Origin: Sulfitobacter sp. M05
Lineage (GTDB): Bacteria; Pseudomonadota; Alphaproteobacteria; Rhodobacterales; Rhodobacteraceae
Direction: 5' to 3'
NCBI RefSeq assembly: GCF_029285175.1
Contig: NZ_JABEDH010000001.1
Coordinates: forward strand, 992,001-1,056,000
Length of the DNA stretch: 64,000 nucleotides
Part shown: piece after piece, positions 9,477-18,799 of the stretch
Position numbering within the stretch: position 1 is the stretch's first letter
How the letters are laid out: every line of letters begins with the position of its first letter
The notes under the pieces: generated by a model
What the model saw: the letters and a program-made list of their open reading frames with translations, nothing else
What the model was told of the DNA's origin: nothing
Database searches by the model: none
Program-made: the position numbers and the translations under genes

Positions 9477-10574
9477 TCAGGACGGCGAGAGGCGATAAAC
9501 CGCGCCGTCCTCTACCGAGATAAACCAGATGGTCCCGTCGGGGGCCTCTACGATATCCCGCAGACGGCCAGTCTGCGGGGTCTCAATCCGCTCAACCTCG
9601 CGCAGCGGGTCACCAGACAATCGGCTGATATAGCCAAACTTGAGCGAGCCGACAAAGAAGTCACCTTTCCACTGCGGAAACTGCTTGCCTGAATAGATCA
9701 GCAAGCCCGACGGAGCGATGGACGGGTCCCAAAAGAACGCCGGCTGCTCCATTCCGGCTTTGATTGTGCCCTCGCCGATCTGGCGCCCGGAATAATGCCG
9801 CCCGTATGAAATGACCGGCCAGCCAAAGTTGGCCCCGCGTTTAATGGCGTTGATTTCATCACCGCCACGTGCGCCATGTTCTGACACCCACAAGTTGCCC
9901 CGCAAATCAAGTGCCGCCCCCTGTGGGTTCCGGTGACCGAATGACCAGATTTCCGGCAGCCCACCGCCCTGAACAAAAGGGTTATCGCGCGGAATACTGC
10001 CATCCCGTGCCACCCGCACGACCGATCCGTTATGACGGGTTCGATCTTGGGCTGACGGCCTGTCACCACGATCCCCGATGGTGACAAAAAGCGTACCATC
10101 CAGAGCTTCGACCACCCGAGAGCCAAAGTGCCGCCCACCAGAACTGCCGTGTTTCATGTCAAAGATTTCGCGGAAGTCCCGTAGTTTGCCTGCGCCTTCC
10201 GGGAACACCGCCGTTCCCAGGGCCGTGCCACTGCCGCCATTTGATTGGCGCTTGGCATAGGTCAGATAGATCCGCCTGCTTTGGGCGAAATCTCGGGCTG
10301 GCGTGATGTCGAGCAATCCACCCTGCCCGCGCGCAACCACCCTTGGCCCGCCAGCAATCGCCGCGTTTTTCCCATCCCGACTGAACACCAAACGCCCCCC
10401 CCGTTGAGTGATCAGCGCTCCGCCTTCTGGCAAGGGTGCCACCGCCCAGGGTGTCTTTAACCCGCTGGCGACCGCTTCGATCCTCCAGTCGGGGCCGGCC
10501 AGAGCAGGAAAACTTGCAACAACCAGAATCCCAAGCGCCCCGAGGATTTTTGACAATTTTCCGTCAGATTTCAC
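9477..10574 (-). CDS. PQQ-dependent sugar dehydrogenase (soluble GDH/Asd family), exported
   Basis: This 365-residue protein has a signal peptide (hydrophobic residues 8-25, ending in PALA) and a six-bladed propeller of the soluble glucose/aldose sugar dehydrogenase family. Marker segments are SGLKTPWAVAPLP, the RHFGSRVV region, WSFGHRNPQGAALD, WVSEHGARGGDEIN and GANFGWPVISYG. It should oxidise aldose sugars in the periplasm with PQQ as cofactor. The start is GTG, chosen because AGGAGG lies 6-7 bases upstream. No PQQ synthesis gene is in the window. Confidence 0.9.
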   Translation of the reverse strand: MKSDGKLSKILGALGILVVASFPALAGPDWRIEAVASGLKTPWAVAPLPEGGALITQRGGRLVFSRDGKNAAIAGGPRVVARGQGGLLDITPARDFAQSRRIYLTYAKRQSNGGSGTALGTAVFPEGAGKLRDFREIFDMKHGSSGGRHFGSRVVEALDGTLFVTIGDRGDRPSAQDRTRHNGSVVRVARDGSIPRDNPFVQGGGLPEIWSFGHRNPQGAALDLRGNLWVSEHGARGGDEINAIKRGANFGWPVISYGRHYSGRQIGEGTIKAGMEQPAFFWDPSIAPSGLLIYSGKQFPQWKGDFFVGSLKFGYISRLSGDPLREVERIETPQTGRLRDIVEAPDGTIWFISVEDGAVYRLSPS

Positions 10575-10754
10575 AATTATCCTCCTGCTGGAATGCCGGT
10601 TTTCAGAGAATATGACTTATGCCTCTAAAAATAGCTATGGCGAAGCCTTGTTCCCACCCCACCAGCCCTTGCGGATTGGAAAAACCACTTTTCTTTTCAA
10701 CGGGTGCCGCTTACGCTTTGCCCAGAACATCAAGTTCCAACAAGGGAGAAACAC

Positions 10755-11945
10755 ATGAAAAAGATGCTTATGGCCACAACGGCTGCGGCTCTGGTTGCAA
10801 CGGGCGCGATGGCAGACGGCCACGCAAAGGAAGTGAAACTCGGGGTGATCTTCGGCTTTACCGGCCCGATTGAATCGCTGACCGGCCCCATGTCCGCAGG
10901 CGCGGAAATGGCGATGAAAGAAGTCACCGACAGCGGCATGTTTCTGGACGGTACCAAGGTGACATCCGTGCGCGCGGATTCGGGCTGTATCGACAACGGC
11001 ATGGCGGTGGCATCGGCCGAACGTCTGATCGCCGAAGGTGTTAGCGGCCTTGTCGGTGCGGACTGTTCCGGCGTGACCGGCGCGGTATTGCAGAACGTTG
11101 CCATTCCAAACGGCATGGTCATGATCTCGCCTTCCGCAACATCGCCGGGCCTGACCACAATGGAAGACAACGGTTTGTTCTTCCGCACCTCACCGTCTGA
11201 CGCGCGCGAAGGCGAAGTCATGGCGGAAATCCTGCAAGAACGCGGCGTGAAATCCATTGCCCTGACCTATACCAACAACGACTATGGCAAGGGCCTCGCG
11301 GATGCGATTGAATCTTCCTTCAAAGCGGTTGGCGGCGAAGTAACCATCGTTGCGGCCCATGAAGACGGCAAAGCCGATTATTCCGCCGAAGTTGGCGCAT
11401 TGGCCTCTGCCGGTGGTGATCTGCTGGTTGTTGCGGGCTACCTTGACCAAGGCGGTGCAGGCATCATCAAATCCGCATTGGATGCAGGTGCATGGGAACA
11501 GTTCGGTCTGCCCGGTGGTATGATCGGTGAGAACCTGCCGAAAACCATTGGTCCTGATCTGAACGGCTCTTACGGCCAGATCGCAGGTTCACAGGGTGAC
11601 GGCATCGACAATCTGGTCAAAATGGTCGACGGTGCATTCGACGCCACATCCCCATACACACCAGAGTCTTATGACGCAGCAGCGCTGTTCCTGCTGGCCA
11701 TGCAGGCGGCAAACTCAACCGATCCGGCGGCCTATAAGGACGAGATCCTGAACGTGGCAAACGCGCCCGGCGAAAAGATCTATCCCGGTGATCTGGGCAA
11801 GGCGCTTGAGCTGATCAAAGCTGGCAAAGACGTCGACTATGTTGGTGCCTCTGCGGTTGAACTGATCGGGCCCGGTGAATCTGCCGGTACCTACCGTATG
11901 ATCGAAGTCAAAGACGGCAAGAATGAAACCATTGGCATGAAGTAA
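10755..11945 (+). CDS. Branched-chain amino acid-type ABC transporter, substrate-binding protein
   Basis: A 396-residue periplasmic binding protein of the LivJ/LivK family. It has a cleaved signal peptide (MKKMLMATTAAALVATGAMA) and the receptor core starting at VKLGVIFGFTGPIESLTGPMSAGAEMA; SPSATSPGLT and YTNNDYGKGLADA are typical ligand-loop and hinge segments. It heads a five-component operon and is separated from the ATPase gene by a stable hairpin, which would favour high expression of this protein. GGGAG lies 8 bases before the ATG. The ligand (branched-chain or other amino acid, amide or urea) cannot be read from sequence. Confidence 0.93.
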   Translation: MKKMLMATTAAALVATGAMADGHAKEVKLGVIFGFTGPIESLTGPMSAGAEMAMKEVTDSGMFLDGTKVTSVRADSGCIDNGMAVASAERLIAEGVSGLVGADCSGVTGAVLQNVAIPNGMVMISPSATSPGLTTMEDNGLFFRTSPSDAREGEVMAEILQERGVKSIALTYTNNDYGKGLADAIESSFKAVGGEVTIVAAHEDGKADYSAEVGALASAGGDLLVVAGYLDQGGAGIIKSALDAGAWEQFGLPGGMIGENLPKTIGPDLNGSYGQIAGSQGDGIDNLVKMVDGAFDATSPYTPESYDAAALFLLAMQAANSTDPAAYKDEILNVANAPGEKIYPGDLGKALELIKAGKDVDYVGASAVELIGPGESAGTYRMIEVKDGKNETIGMK

Positions 11946-11962
11946 GCCATGTGGCACAACCG

Positions 11963-11992
11963 GATACAGCCTGCCTTCGGGTGGGCTGTATC
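11963..11992 (+). terminator. UUCG-loop hairpin between binding-protein and ATPase genes
   Basis: A 13-bp stem (11963-11975 with 11980-11992, including two G-U pairs) closed by a TTCG tetraloop. No T-run follows, so it is more likely an RNA stabiliser or partial terminator than a full stop. That would leave more transcript for the binding protein than for the downstream ABC genes. Confidence 0.75.
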
Positions 11993-12050
11993 TGAACATA
12001 AAAGATCGAAAAGATCAGCGCTCAAGGTGGCGCAAACAGGGAAAATATAC

Positions 12051-12854
12051 ATGGTGCACTCGGATGAGCATATGATCGTCGTCGACGATCTGCACAAGCA
12101 TTTCGGCGGTTTTCATGCGGTGGACGGGGCCAGCCTGTCAATTGACCGCGGATCAATCACCGGATTGATCGGACCAAACGGGGCTGGAAAAACCACTCTT
12201 TTCAACGTGATAGCCGGGGTCCTCAAACCGACCAGCGGCAAGGTATATATGGACGGCGAGGATATTTCCGGCCTGCCCCCACATACCCTGTTCCATAAGG
12301 GATTGTTGCGGACCTTTCAGATTGCCCACGAATTCCATTCCATGTCCTGCCGCGAGAACCTGATGATGGTGCCGGGCGCGCAATCGGGGGAAACCCTGTG
12401 GAACACATGGTTCGGGCGCAAACGCATCGCGGATGAGGAACGCGCACTAAAGGCCAAGGCCGATGAGGTGCTGGAGTTTCTGACGATCGAACATCTGACC
12501 CACCAAAAAGCCGGACAGATTTCGGGCGGTCAGAAAAAGCTGCTTGAGCTTGGGCGCACCATGATGGTGGATGCCAAGATCGTGTTCCTTGATGAGGTTG
12601 GTGCCGGTGTGAACCGCACCCTGCTCAACACCATTGGCGATGCGATCATCCGTCTGAACAAGGAACGCGGTTACACCTTTGTCGTCATTGAACACGACAT
12701 GGATTTTATTGGCCGCCTATGTGATCCGGTCATCTGTATGGCCGAAGGCCGGGTTCTGGCGCAGGGCACACTGGCCGAGATCAAAGCAAACGAACAGGTC
12801 ATCGAGGCCTATCTGGGCACCGGATTGAAGAATAAAGATCAGGTGGGCGCATGA
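12051..12854 (+). CDS. livG: ABC transporter ATP-binding protein, LivG type
   Basis: A 267-residue ATPase of the branched-chain amino acid transporter class. Walker A is GPNGAGKTT (residues 41-49), the signature is SGGQKKLLELG, Walker B is VFLDEVGAG and the switch histidine is in VIEHDMDF. The Walker B context reads LDEVGAG where LivG proteins more often have LDEPxAG, a small oddity. The ATG at 12051 is preceded by AGGGAA; the longer open frame from 11949 would run through the hairpin and is not favoured. Two such ATPases power one permease pair. Confidence 0.92.
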   Translation: MVHSDEHMIVVDDLHKHFGGFHAVDGASLSIDRGSITGLIGPNGAGKTTLFNVIAGVLKPTSGKVYMDGEDISGLPPHTLFHKGLLRTFQIAHEFHSMSCRENLMMVPGAQSGETLWNTWFGRKRIADEERALKAKADEVLEFLTIEHLTHQKAGQISGGQKKLLELGRTMMVDAKIVFLDEVGAGVNRTLLNTIGDAIIRLNKERGYTFVVIEHDMDFIGRLCDPVICMAEGRVLAQGTLAEIKANEQVIEAYLGTGLKNKDQVGA

Positions 12855-12902
12855 GCCGCCCCGGTCTTGTCCCGACGACCCCCAAGAAAAGAGACGCATA
12901 AT

Positions 12903-13721
12903 ATGAGCGATCCGTATGGCGACCGCGGCAACAAGGATTTGTCGATCGGCAATTCCAAGGGCATGGGCAGCGAAATGCCTCAAAGCGGCGGCACCAGCTT
13001 TGCCGCCCCCGGCGGGCCGTTCCTGATCGGGGATGGTATGACGGCAGGGTATGGTAAAGGGCCGGACATCTTGCATGACTGTACAATTGCGGTCGACAAA
13101 GGCGAGATTGCCGTGATTGTCGGCCCCAATGGTGCGGGCAAATCAACCGGCATGAAAGCCGTCTTTGGTATGCTGGACATGCGCAAGGGCCATGTACGGC
13201 TGGACGGCGAAGACATCACCGACCTGTCACCGCAAGATCGGGTGTCCAAAGGCATGGGATTTGTGCCGCAGACGTCTAATATCTTTACCTCGATGACGGT
13301 GGAAGAGAACCTTGAGATGGGCGCGTTTATCCGCACCGATGATTTCTCTGATACCATGGCGCAGGTTTATGATCTGTTCCCGATCCTTAAAGAGAAACGT
13401 TTGCAGGCAGCGGGTGAGCTGTCCGGCGGTCAGCGCCAGCAGGTTGCCGTGGGCCGCGCTTTGATGACCCAGCCCAAGGTTCTGATGCTGGATGAACCAA
13501 CAGCAGGCGTGTCGCCGATTGTCATGGACGAACTGTTCGACCGGATCATCGAAGTGGCCCGCACCGGCATTCCGATCCTGATGGTGGAACAGAACGCGCG
13601 TCAGGCGCTTGAAATCGCGGACAAAGGGTATGTTCTGGTACAAGGGGCGAATGCTTATACTGGCACCGGCAAGGAATTGCTGGCGGATCCCGAAGTACGC
13701 AAATCGTTCTTGGGAGGCTGA
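12903..13721 (+). CDS. livF: ABC transporter ATP-binding protein, LivF type
   Basis: The second ATPase, 272 residues. It has Walker A GPNGAGKST, signature LSGGQRQQVAVGRAL, Walker B VLMLDEPTAGVSP and a switch segment MVEQNARQAL typical of LivF. About 45 extra residues, glycine- and serine-rich, precede the core at FLIGDGMTAGYG; LivF is usually about 235 residues, so the extension is unusual. AGAGA lies upstream of the ATG. The next gene begins 1 base after its stop. Confidence 0.92.
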   Translation: MSDPYGDRGNKDLSIGNSKGMGSEMPQSGGTSFAAPGGPFLIGDGMTAGYGKGPDILHDCTIAVDKGEIAVIVGPNGAGKSTGMKAVFGMLDMRKGHVRLDGEDITDLSPQDRVSKGMGFVPQTSNIFTSMTVEENLEMGAFIRTDDFSDTMAQVYDLFPILKEKRLQAAGELSGGQRQQVAVGRALMTQPKVLMLDEPTAGVSPIVMDELFDRIIEVARTGIPILMVEQNARQALEIADKGYVLVQGANAYTGTGKELLADPEVRKSFLGG

Positions 13722-13722
13722 T

Positions 13723-14094
13723 ATGTCAAAATGGATTTCAATCATCTTTGCAATGTTCGTGGCCGGCACCGCGCAGGCCGGAACCGCAACCTTGTTCGCC
13801 TGTACGATGACCCGAGAGTGTATCAATGCGGAACCCTGTGCCGACACAAATGTCGACCTGAGCGTCGAACAAAGCAAAGGCAACGCGGCACCGTTTCAAC
13901 TCTATACCCCGGCAGAGACTGTGGACGGGGTGTTTTCAGATGACAATGACCCTGCCGGTGCCACCTTTTTTATTGCGCGCAGCACCGGTGCCTATCATCT
14001 GCTGAGTGTCGATACCGATAAGAATGCCGTCTGGAACGTGCAGATGCCAATGAGCGAAATCGTATTGACCTATTTCGGAACCTGCGAGGGATAA
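13723..14094 (+). CDS. Small secreted protein of unknown function inside the ABC operon
   Basis: A 123-residue protein with a signal peptide (MSKWISIIFAMFVAGTAQA). The mature part has five cysteines, four of them clustered early (ACTMTREC, EPCAD) and one near the end (TCEG), and no domain I recognise. GGGAGG lies about 6 bases before the ATG. Its stop shares a base with the livH start and it begins 1 base after livF, so it is fully embedded in the transporter operon. A periplasmic accessory to the transporter is a reasonable guess but only a guess. Confidence 0.8.
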   Translation: MSKWISIIFAMFVAGTAQAGTATLFACTMTRECINAEPCADTNVDLSVEQSKGNAAPFQLYTPAETVDGVFSDDNDPAGATFFIARSTGAYHLLSVDTDKNAVWNVQMPMSEIVLTYFGTCEG

Positions 14095-15104
14095 TGGACT
14101 TTCTAAACGCAATCATCGCCTTGGCCAACTATGTGTTGATCCCCGGCATTGCCTATGGCTCGCAACTGGCTCTTGGCGCGTTGGGCGTCACGCTGGTGTA
14201 CAGCATCCTTCGGTTTTCCAACTTTGCCCATGGTGACACCATGGCCATGGGGGCAATGGCGACCGTTTTGATGACCTGGCTTTTCCAAAGCTGGGGCATT
14301 TCGCTCGGGCCGCTGCCCACGGCTCTGCTTGCCCTGCCCTTCGGCATTCTGTTTGCCGTTGGTCTGGTGTTGTTCACCGACCGCACGGTCTATCGGTTTT
14401 ATCGGGTGAAAAAGGCGCAGCCGGTCATTCTGGTGATCGTCAGCCTTGGGGTTACGTTTATTTACAACGGGGTAACGCGGTTTATTATCGGGGCGGATGA
14501 TCAGAGTTTCTTTGACGGAGAACGCTTTATCATCTCGGCACGAGAGTTCAAAAAGGCCACCGGCCTGGCTGAGGGGCTGTCGTTCAAGACGACCCAAGGC
14601 ATTACCATTGTCACCGCAATTGTGGTCGTTGCGCTGCTGTTCTGGTTCCTGAACAAGACGCGGGCCGGCAAATCAATGCGGGCCTACTCCGACAATGAGG
14701 ATCTGGCCCTGTTGTCCGGCATCAATCCCGAACGTGTGGTGATGATCACCTGGATGATCGTGGCCACGCTGGCAACCATTGCCGGCGTTCTATACGGACT
14801 GGACAAGTCATTCAAACCATTCACCTATTTCCAACTTCTCTTGCCGATTTTCGCCAGTGCCATTGTCGGCGGTCTGGGCAATCCATTGGGGGCGATTGCG
14901 GGAGGTTTTGTGATTGCCTTTTCGGAGGTCACCATCACCTATGCGTGGAAAAAGGTTCTGGTCTATCTGATGCCCGAAAGCCTTGAGCCAAGCGGCCTCG
15001 TGCAACTGCTGTCCACTGACTATAAATTCGCGGTCAGCTTTGTGATCCTTCTCATTGTTTTGCTGTTCAAGCCTACGGGCCTATTCAAGGGACAAGCGGT
15101 ATGA
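14094..15104 (+). CDS. livH: Branched-chain amino acid-type ABC permease, LivH type
   Basis: A 336-residue inner-membrane permease. Segments typical of LivH are GIAYGSQLALGALGVTLVYSILRFSNFAHGD near the N-terminus and GGLGNPLGAIAGGFVIAFSEV in the last third, with about eight hydrophobic spans. The ATG shares one base with the stop of the small secreted gene, and its own stop overlaps livM by 4 bases. Confidence 0.93.
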   Translation: MDFLNAIIALANYVLIPGIAYGSQLALGALGVTLVYSILRFSNFAHGDTMAMGAMATVLMTWLFQSWGISLGPLPTALLALPFGILFAVGLVLFTDRTVYRFYRVKKAQPVILVIVSLGVTFIYNGVTRFIIGADDQSFFDGERFIISAREFKKATGLAEGLSFKTTQGITIVTAIVVVALLFWFLNKTRAGKSMRAYSDNEDLALLSGINPERVVMITWMIVATLATIAGVLYGLDKSFKPFTYFQLLLPIFASAIVGGLGNPLGAIAGGFVIAFSEVTITYAWKKVLVYLMPESLEPSGLVQLLSTDYKFAVSFVILLIVLLFKPTGLFKGQAV

Positions 15105-16438
15105 CCGAAACTGTTCGAAATTCACTGCTGTTTGGCGTGATCGCCCTGTTGATCCTGTTTGTCGGGGTTCAACAAAGCTGGAACTCGGCCCTGTACATCA
15201 TCGCAATGGGTCTGGTTTCCAGCATCATGGCCTTGGGTGTGAATCTGCAATGGGGTTTTGCAGGGTTGTTCAACGTTGGCATTATGGGGTTTGTCGCCCT
15301 TGGCGGTCTGGCTGCGGTGCTGATCGGGATGCCGCCCACCGAGGGGGCGTTTGCCGCCGGGGGTGTTGGCGTGATTACCGCCCTTTTGTTGGGGGCAGGC
15401 ACGATTATCCTGGCCATTGTGATCATGCGCCGGATGCAGGGTGGCTGGATGCGCACCCTTGCTGTCATTGCAGTACTGATCGCGGGTTTCTTTATCTTTC
15501 GCGGTATTCTGGACCCTTCTGTCGCACGTATTGAGGACATCAATCCGGCCCAATACGGTTATCTGGGCGGGATTAACCCCGATGGTTCCAAGGTGGGGGA
15601 AAGGGCTGATCTTTTCATCCTGCTGGCATGGCCTCTTGGTGGTCTGTTTGCCGCCGCGGCGGCTTGGCTCATTGGCAAGACCGCGCTGGGGCTGCGCTCT
15701 GATTACCTTGCCATCGCGACACTTGGCATCGCAGAGATTATCATAGCAGTGCTGAAGAACGAGGACTGGCTGACGCGCGGGGTAAAGAACGTGATCGGCC
15801 TGCCCCGTCCGGTGCCCTATGAGGTAACCTTGCAGAATGATCCAAGCTTTGTTGAACGCGCAACCTCGCTTGGCTTCACCCCGGTTGAAGCATCAACGCT
15901 TTGGGTCAAGGTTCTGTATATCCTGTTGTTTGCGGCTGTGTTGCTGATCCTGATGTGGATGTCGCAACGCGCTCTGCATTCGCCATGGGGTCGGATGCTT
16001 CGTGCAATCCGCGACAATGAGGTTGCCGCCGAAGCCATGGGCAAAGACGTCACTGCGCGGCATTTGCAGGTTTTCATCCTTGGCTCGGCAGTTTGCGGCA
16101 TTGCCGGTGCGATGATGACCACAATTGACAGCCAGCTTACGCCCGGCACCTATCAGCCGCTTCGCTTTACCTTTCTGATCTGGGTGATGGTGATTGTTGG
16201 GGGATCGGGCAACAATCTGGGCGCGGTTCTGGGTGGGTTCCTGATTTGGTTCCTTTGGGTTCAGGTGGAACCGATGGGGCTGTGGCTGATGAACACAATC
16301 ACGGCAGGCATGGCCGAAGGTTCACCACTTAAGGAACATTTAATCGAAAGTGCCGCACATATGCGTTTGCTGACCATGGGCATGGTCCTGTTGTTGGTGC
16401 TGCGGTTCAGCCCACGTGGGTTGATCCCCGAGAAATAG
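15101..16438 (+). CDS. livM: Branched-chain amino acid-type ABC permease, LivM type
   Basis: The second permease, 445 residues, longer than many LivM proteins because of extra membrane segments around residues 70-150. Family marks are NLQWGFAGLFNVGIMGFVALGG, LRSDYLAIATLGIAEII, WGRMLRAIRDNEVAAEAMGKD and GGSGNNLGAVLGG. It closes the operon. The 3' region carries a dispersed motif and then a bidirectional terminator. Confidence 0.93.
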   Translation: MTETVRNSLLFGVIALLILFVGVQQSWNSALYIIAMGLVSSIMALGVNLQWGFAGLFNVGIMGFVALGGLAAVLIGMPPTEGAFAAGGVGVITALLLGAGTIILAIVIMRRMQGGWMRTLAVIAVLIAGFFIFRGILDPSVARIEDINPAQYGYLGGINPDGSKVGERADLFILLAWPLGGLFAAAAAWLIGKTALGLRSDYLAIATLGIAEIIIAVLKNEDWLTRGVKNVIGLPRPVPYEVTLQNDPSFVERATSLGFTPVEASTLWVKVLYILLFAAVLLILMWMSQRALHSPWGRMLRAIRDNEVAAEAMGKDVTARHLQVFILGSAVCGIAGAMMTTIDSQLTPGTYQPLRFTFLIWVMVIVGGSGNNLGAVLGGFLIWFLWVQVEPMGLWLMNTITAGMAEGSPLKEHLIESAAHMRLLTMGMVLLLVLRFSPRGLIPEK

Positions 16439-16490
16439 GCCCGGCTGTGGGATTGACCAACGCCAACGGGTGGCGCTGGTTGAGAGTGCG

Positions 16491-16515
16491 GACAGTATAT
16501 AAGGCCAAAAAGAAA
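16491..16515 (+). repeat. Short dispersed motif (AGTATTT-GGCCAAAAAG type), variant copy
   Basis: GACAGTATATAAGGCCAAAAAG followed by AAA. It begins 52 bases after the livM stop, after an imperfect hairpin (CCAACGCCA with TGGCGCTGG), and is in the same orientation as livM. It is a slightly diverged copy of the motif at 42984 and 54313. Confidence 0.65.
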
Positions 16516-16518
16516 AGG

Positions 16519-16542
16519 GGGCGTGGGAGAAATCCCGCGCCC
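16519..16542. terminator. Bidirectional terminator between livM and the HerA-like gene
   Basis: A 10-bp stem (GGGCGTGGGA with TCCCGCGCCC, one G-U pair) closed by a GAAA tetraloop. The plus side is followed by TTTGTT. The minus side is followed by a longer T-rich tract (the A-rich stretch before it on the plus strand). It can serve both converging genes. Confidence 0.85.
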
Positions 16543-16553
16543 TTTGTTCCGTA

Positions 16554-18104
16554 TCAGCGCCCTTTGAAGAGCCCCCCAAGAATGCCGCGCACAATCCGTC
16601 TGCCGGTGGTGCCCTTCAGCTCCTTGATAACCACGCTGGCCATCGCGGCACCAAAACCTTCCTGAGATTTGCGGCGCGGGCTGCGCGATGTGGATCGGGT
16701 CACCCCTTTGCCAGCATAGCGTCTGGCATTGTTGAACTCGCGCAGTGCCGGTGTCTCGGCCTCTTCGGCCTTTTCCTCGGCTTCGGAGGCTTCTTTGGCA
16801 GCTTGATCAGCCTTTTTGCGCAGAAGTTCAAAAGCCGATTCACGGTCTTGGCGGGCGTCATACTTTCCCGCCATGGGTGATGCGGCCATGACCCCGGCCC
16901 GTTCAGCATCGGTGATCGGGCCCAGCTGTGAAGATGGCGGGCGGATCAGCGTACGCTCCACAATTCCCGGCACGCCCTTCTTTTGCAGAAAGGAGGTGAT
17001 CGCCTCGCCGACGCCAACCTCGCGGATGGCTTCTTCGGTGTCAAAGCGCGGGTTCTCGCGGTAGGTTTCCGCCGCCATGCGCAGTTCCTTGCGGTCTTTT
17101 GCGGTAAAGGCGCGCAGGGCGTGCTGCACCCGGTTGCCCAACTGGCCAAGGATATCTTCGGGCACATCTGCCGGGTTTTGGGTAATGAAATAGACACCAA
17201 CCCCTTTCGAACGGATCAGGCGGGCGACCTGTTCAACCTTGTCAATCAGGGCCTTAGGCGCGTCATCAAACAACAGGTGCGCCTCGTCAAAGAAGAAAAC
17301 CAGCTTGGGTTTTTCGGGGTCCCCAACTTCGGGCAGTTCTTCGAACAATTCCGACAGCAGCCAAAGCAGGAAGGTTGCATAAAGCTTCGGTGCCCCCATC
17401 AGCTGATCTGCGGCAAGGATGTTGATCACGCCGCGCCCGTCTTTCTCGGTGCGCATCAAATCGGACAGCGCCAGCGCTGGTTCGCCAAAGAGATCGGCGG
17501 CACCTTGGTTTTCCAGCACCAGCAAGCGACGCTGAATCGCACCAACCGATGCCGCTGAAACATTGCCATAACGCAGGCCCAATTCTTTGGCGTTTTGGCC
17601 GATCCAGACCAACAGGGCTTGTAAATCCTTGAGGTCGAGCAAGGCCAGACCATCCTCGTCGGAAACCCGAAAGGCGATATTCAAAATCCCCTCCTGCGCC
17701 TCTGTCAGCCCAAGGAGTTGTGACAGCAATAAGGGGCCCATTTCGGATACGGTGGTGCGGACGGGGTGGCCCTGTTTGCCAAAAAGATCCCAGAAGGTCA
17801 CCGGGAAAGCATCATAACTGTAACTGTCAAAACCGATGGTTTCGGCCCGGCTGGTGAAGGGGCCGTGCAACTTGTGATCTGGGCTGCCGGATTTTGCCAG
17901 TCCGGACAGATCGCCTTTCACATCCGACAGGAAAACCGGAACGCCCGCCGCTGAGAAACCTTCGGCGAGAATTTGCAACGTTACCGTTTTGCCGGTGCCC
18001 GTGGCACCAGCAATCAATCCATGCCGGTTTGCATAGCCGATATTGAGGAACTGCTGGGTGGCGTAGTCATCGCCGCCGCCTCCGATAAAGATGTCATCTG
18101 TCAC
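16554..18104 (-). CDS. HerA/YjgR-like ATPase (DUF853)
   Basis: A 516-residue P-loop ATPase. Walker A GATGTGKT is at residues 33-40 and Walker B-like [17 protein letters not shown] is mid-protein. The segment [40 protein letters not shown] is the hallmark of the YjgR/DUF853 branch. The C-terminal part is charged (a coiled-coil-like [21 protein letters not shown]) and arginine-rich. I place the start at GTG 18104, where GAGAGGA lies just upstream. The frame stays open 138 codons further, but that stretch has no family similarity. The cellular role of YjgR proteins is not established. Confidence 0.9.
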   Translation of the reverse strand: MTDDIFIGGGGDDYATQQFLNIGYANRHGLIAGATGTGKTVTLQILAEGFSAAGVPVFLSDVKGDLSGLAKSGSPDHKLHGPFTSRAETIGFDSYSYDAFPVTFWDLFGKQGHPVRTTVSEMGPLLLSQLLGLTEAQEGILNIAFRVSDEDGLALLDLKDLQALLVWIGQNAKELGLRYGNVSAASVGAIQRRLLVLENQGAADLFGEPALALSDLMRTEKDGRGVINILAADQLMGAPKLYATFLLWLLSELFEELPEVGDPEKPKLVFFFDEAHLLFDDAPKALIDKVEQVARLIRSKGVGVYFITQNPADVPEDILGQLGNRVQHALRAFTAKDRKELRMAAETYRENPRFDTEEAIREVGVGEAITSFLQKKGVPGIVERTLIRPPSSQLGPITDAERAGVMAASPMAGKYDARQDRESAFELLRKKADQAAKEASEAEEKAEEAETPALREFNNARRYAGKGVTRSTSRSPRRKSQEGFGAAMASVVIKELKGTTGRRIVRGILGGLFKGR

Positions 18105-18799
18105 AAGTCGTCCTCTCAGGCCGTTATTAGGGTGTTCGGAAGTATTCTTATCCGCGAAAGCGCCTGTCTTCACGGGGAAATGGTCATTCGTGAGGACGCG
18201 GGCAATGTTAAATGCGCTTTGTAGGCAAATTTGGTGATCCTGAGCATAGAAAGTTAACTTCTCTACTCCATAGTCGTCCCTGTCACTGGCGCTTATGTCC
18301 TTTTCGCACTGGTGACACTTCCTCCCTGTCAGACTGGCCGCGCCCTTGGGTGCGGTCCTTTTTTTGTTCCGCCATTCTGACATCTTTGCGTATCGCTCCG
18401 CCTTGGTCCGCAAAGGCAGGGCTGGCAGTGTTATGTTTCGTGGGCGGAAAACGGCAACAGGATGTCGTGTATTCATCTTGAAATTGCAGGCCCGAAACCA
18501 CCCCCAAAGGGAGCCCACCTAAATTTTTATGTCTAACCGTCTGTTTTTTATATATATTTATACTATTGACCGTCCAGCATAGCTTGCGTAACCTTCCCCC
18601 ATAAGTCGGCTTAGTCCGATGGGGAGAAAAGTTTGGGAAAGGGAGTGCGATGCGCTCCCTTTCTCCGATTCTGGGACCACGCAAGCTTTTGGATTATCGG
18701 CGGTTTTCAGCCTCGTGAAAGGCAATTTATTATGGTTCTACGCTGACAATACCAATGCGGCATGGTAAGTGGCGCGAAAGAAACAAACGTGGATTTGAC
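18105..18799. other. 695-base non-coding gap with AT-rich tract and hairpin
   Basis: No convincing gene lies here. It holds the 5' regions of the divergent HerA-like and IalB genes. A TATA-rich stretch (about 18541-18565) is the most AT-rich place nearby and may contain a promoter, though I see no clear -35 partner. A hairpin follows at 18638-18662. A 30-codon open frame on the minus strand near 18290-18380 lacks a good ribosome site. Confidence 0.5.
18638..18662. other. 11-bp hairpin in the gap before the IalB gene
   Basis: AAAGGGAGTGC and GCGCTCCCTTT pair with one G-U, loop GAT. It could end a short unannotated transcript or act in the IalB leader. No long T-run follows on either strand. 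Confidence 0.45.

Noticed and set aside
18105..18518. 138-codon N-terminal extension of the HerA-like frame
   Set aside because: It contains a CxxC pair that could suggest a zinc site, but YjgR-type proteins begin at the GTG 18104 position, which has its own ribosome site, and the extension shows no family similarity.
18283..18684. Minus-strand open frame of 133 codons with an internal 30-codon MAEQKK start
   Set aside because: Low-complexity and charged at the end, without a good ribosome site or recognisable domain. A tiny protein cannot be fully excluded.
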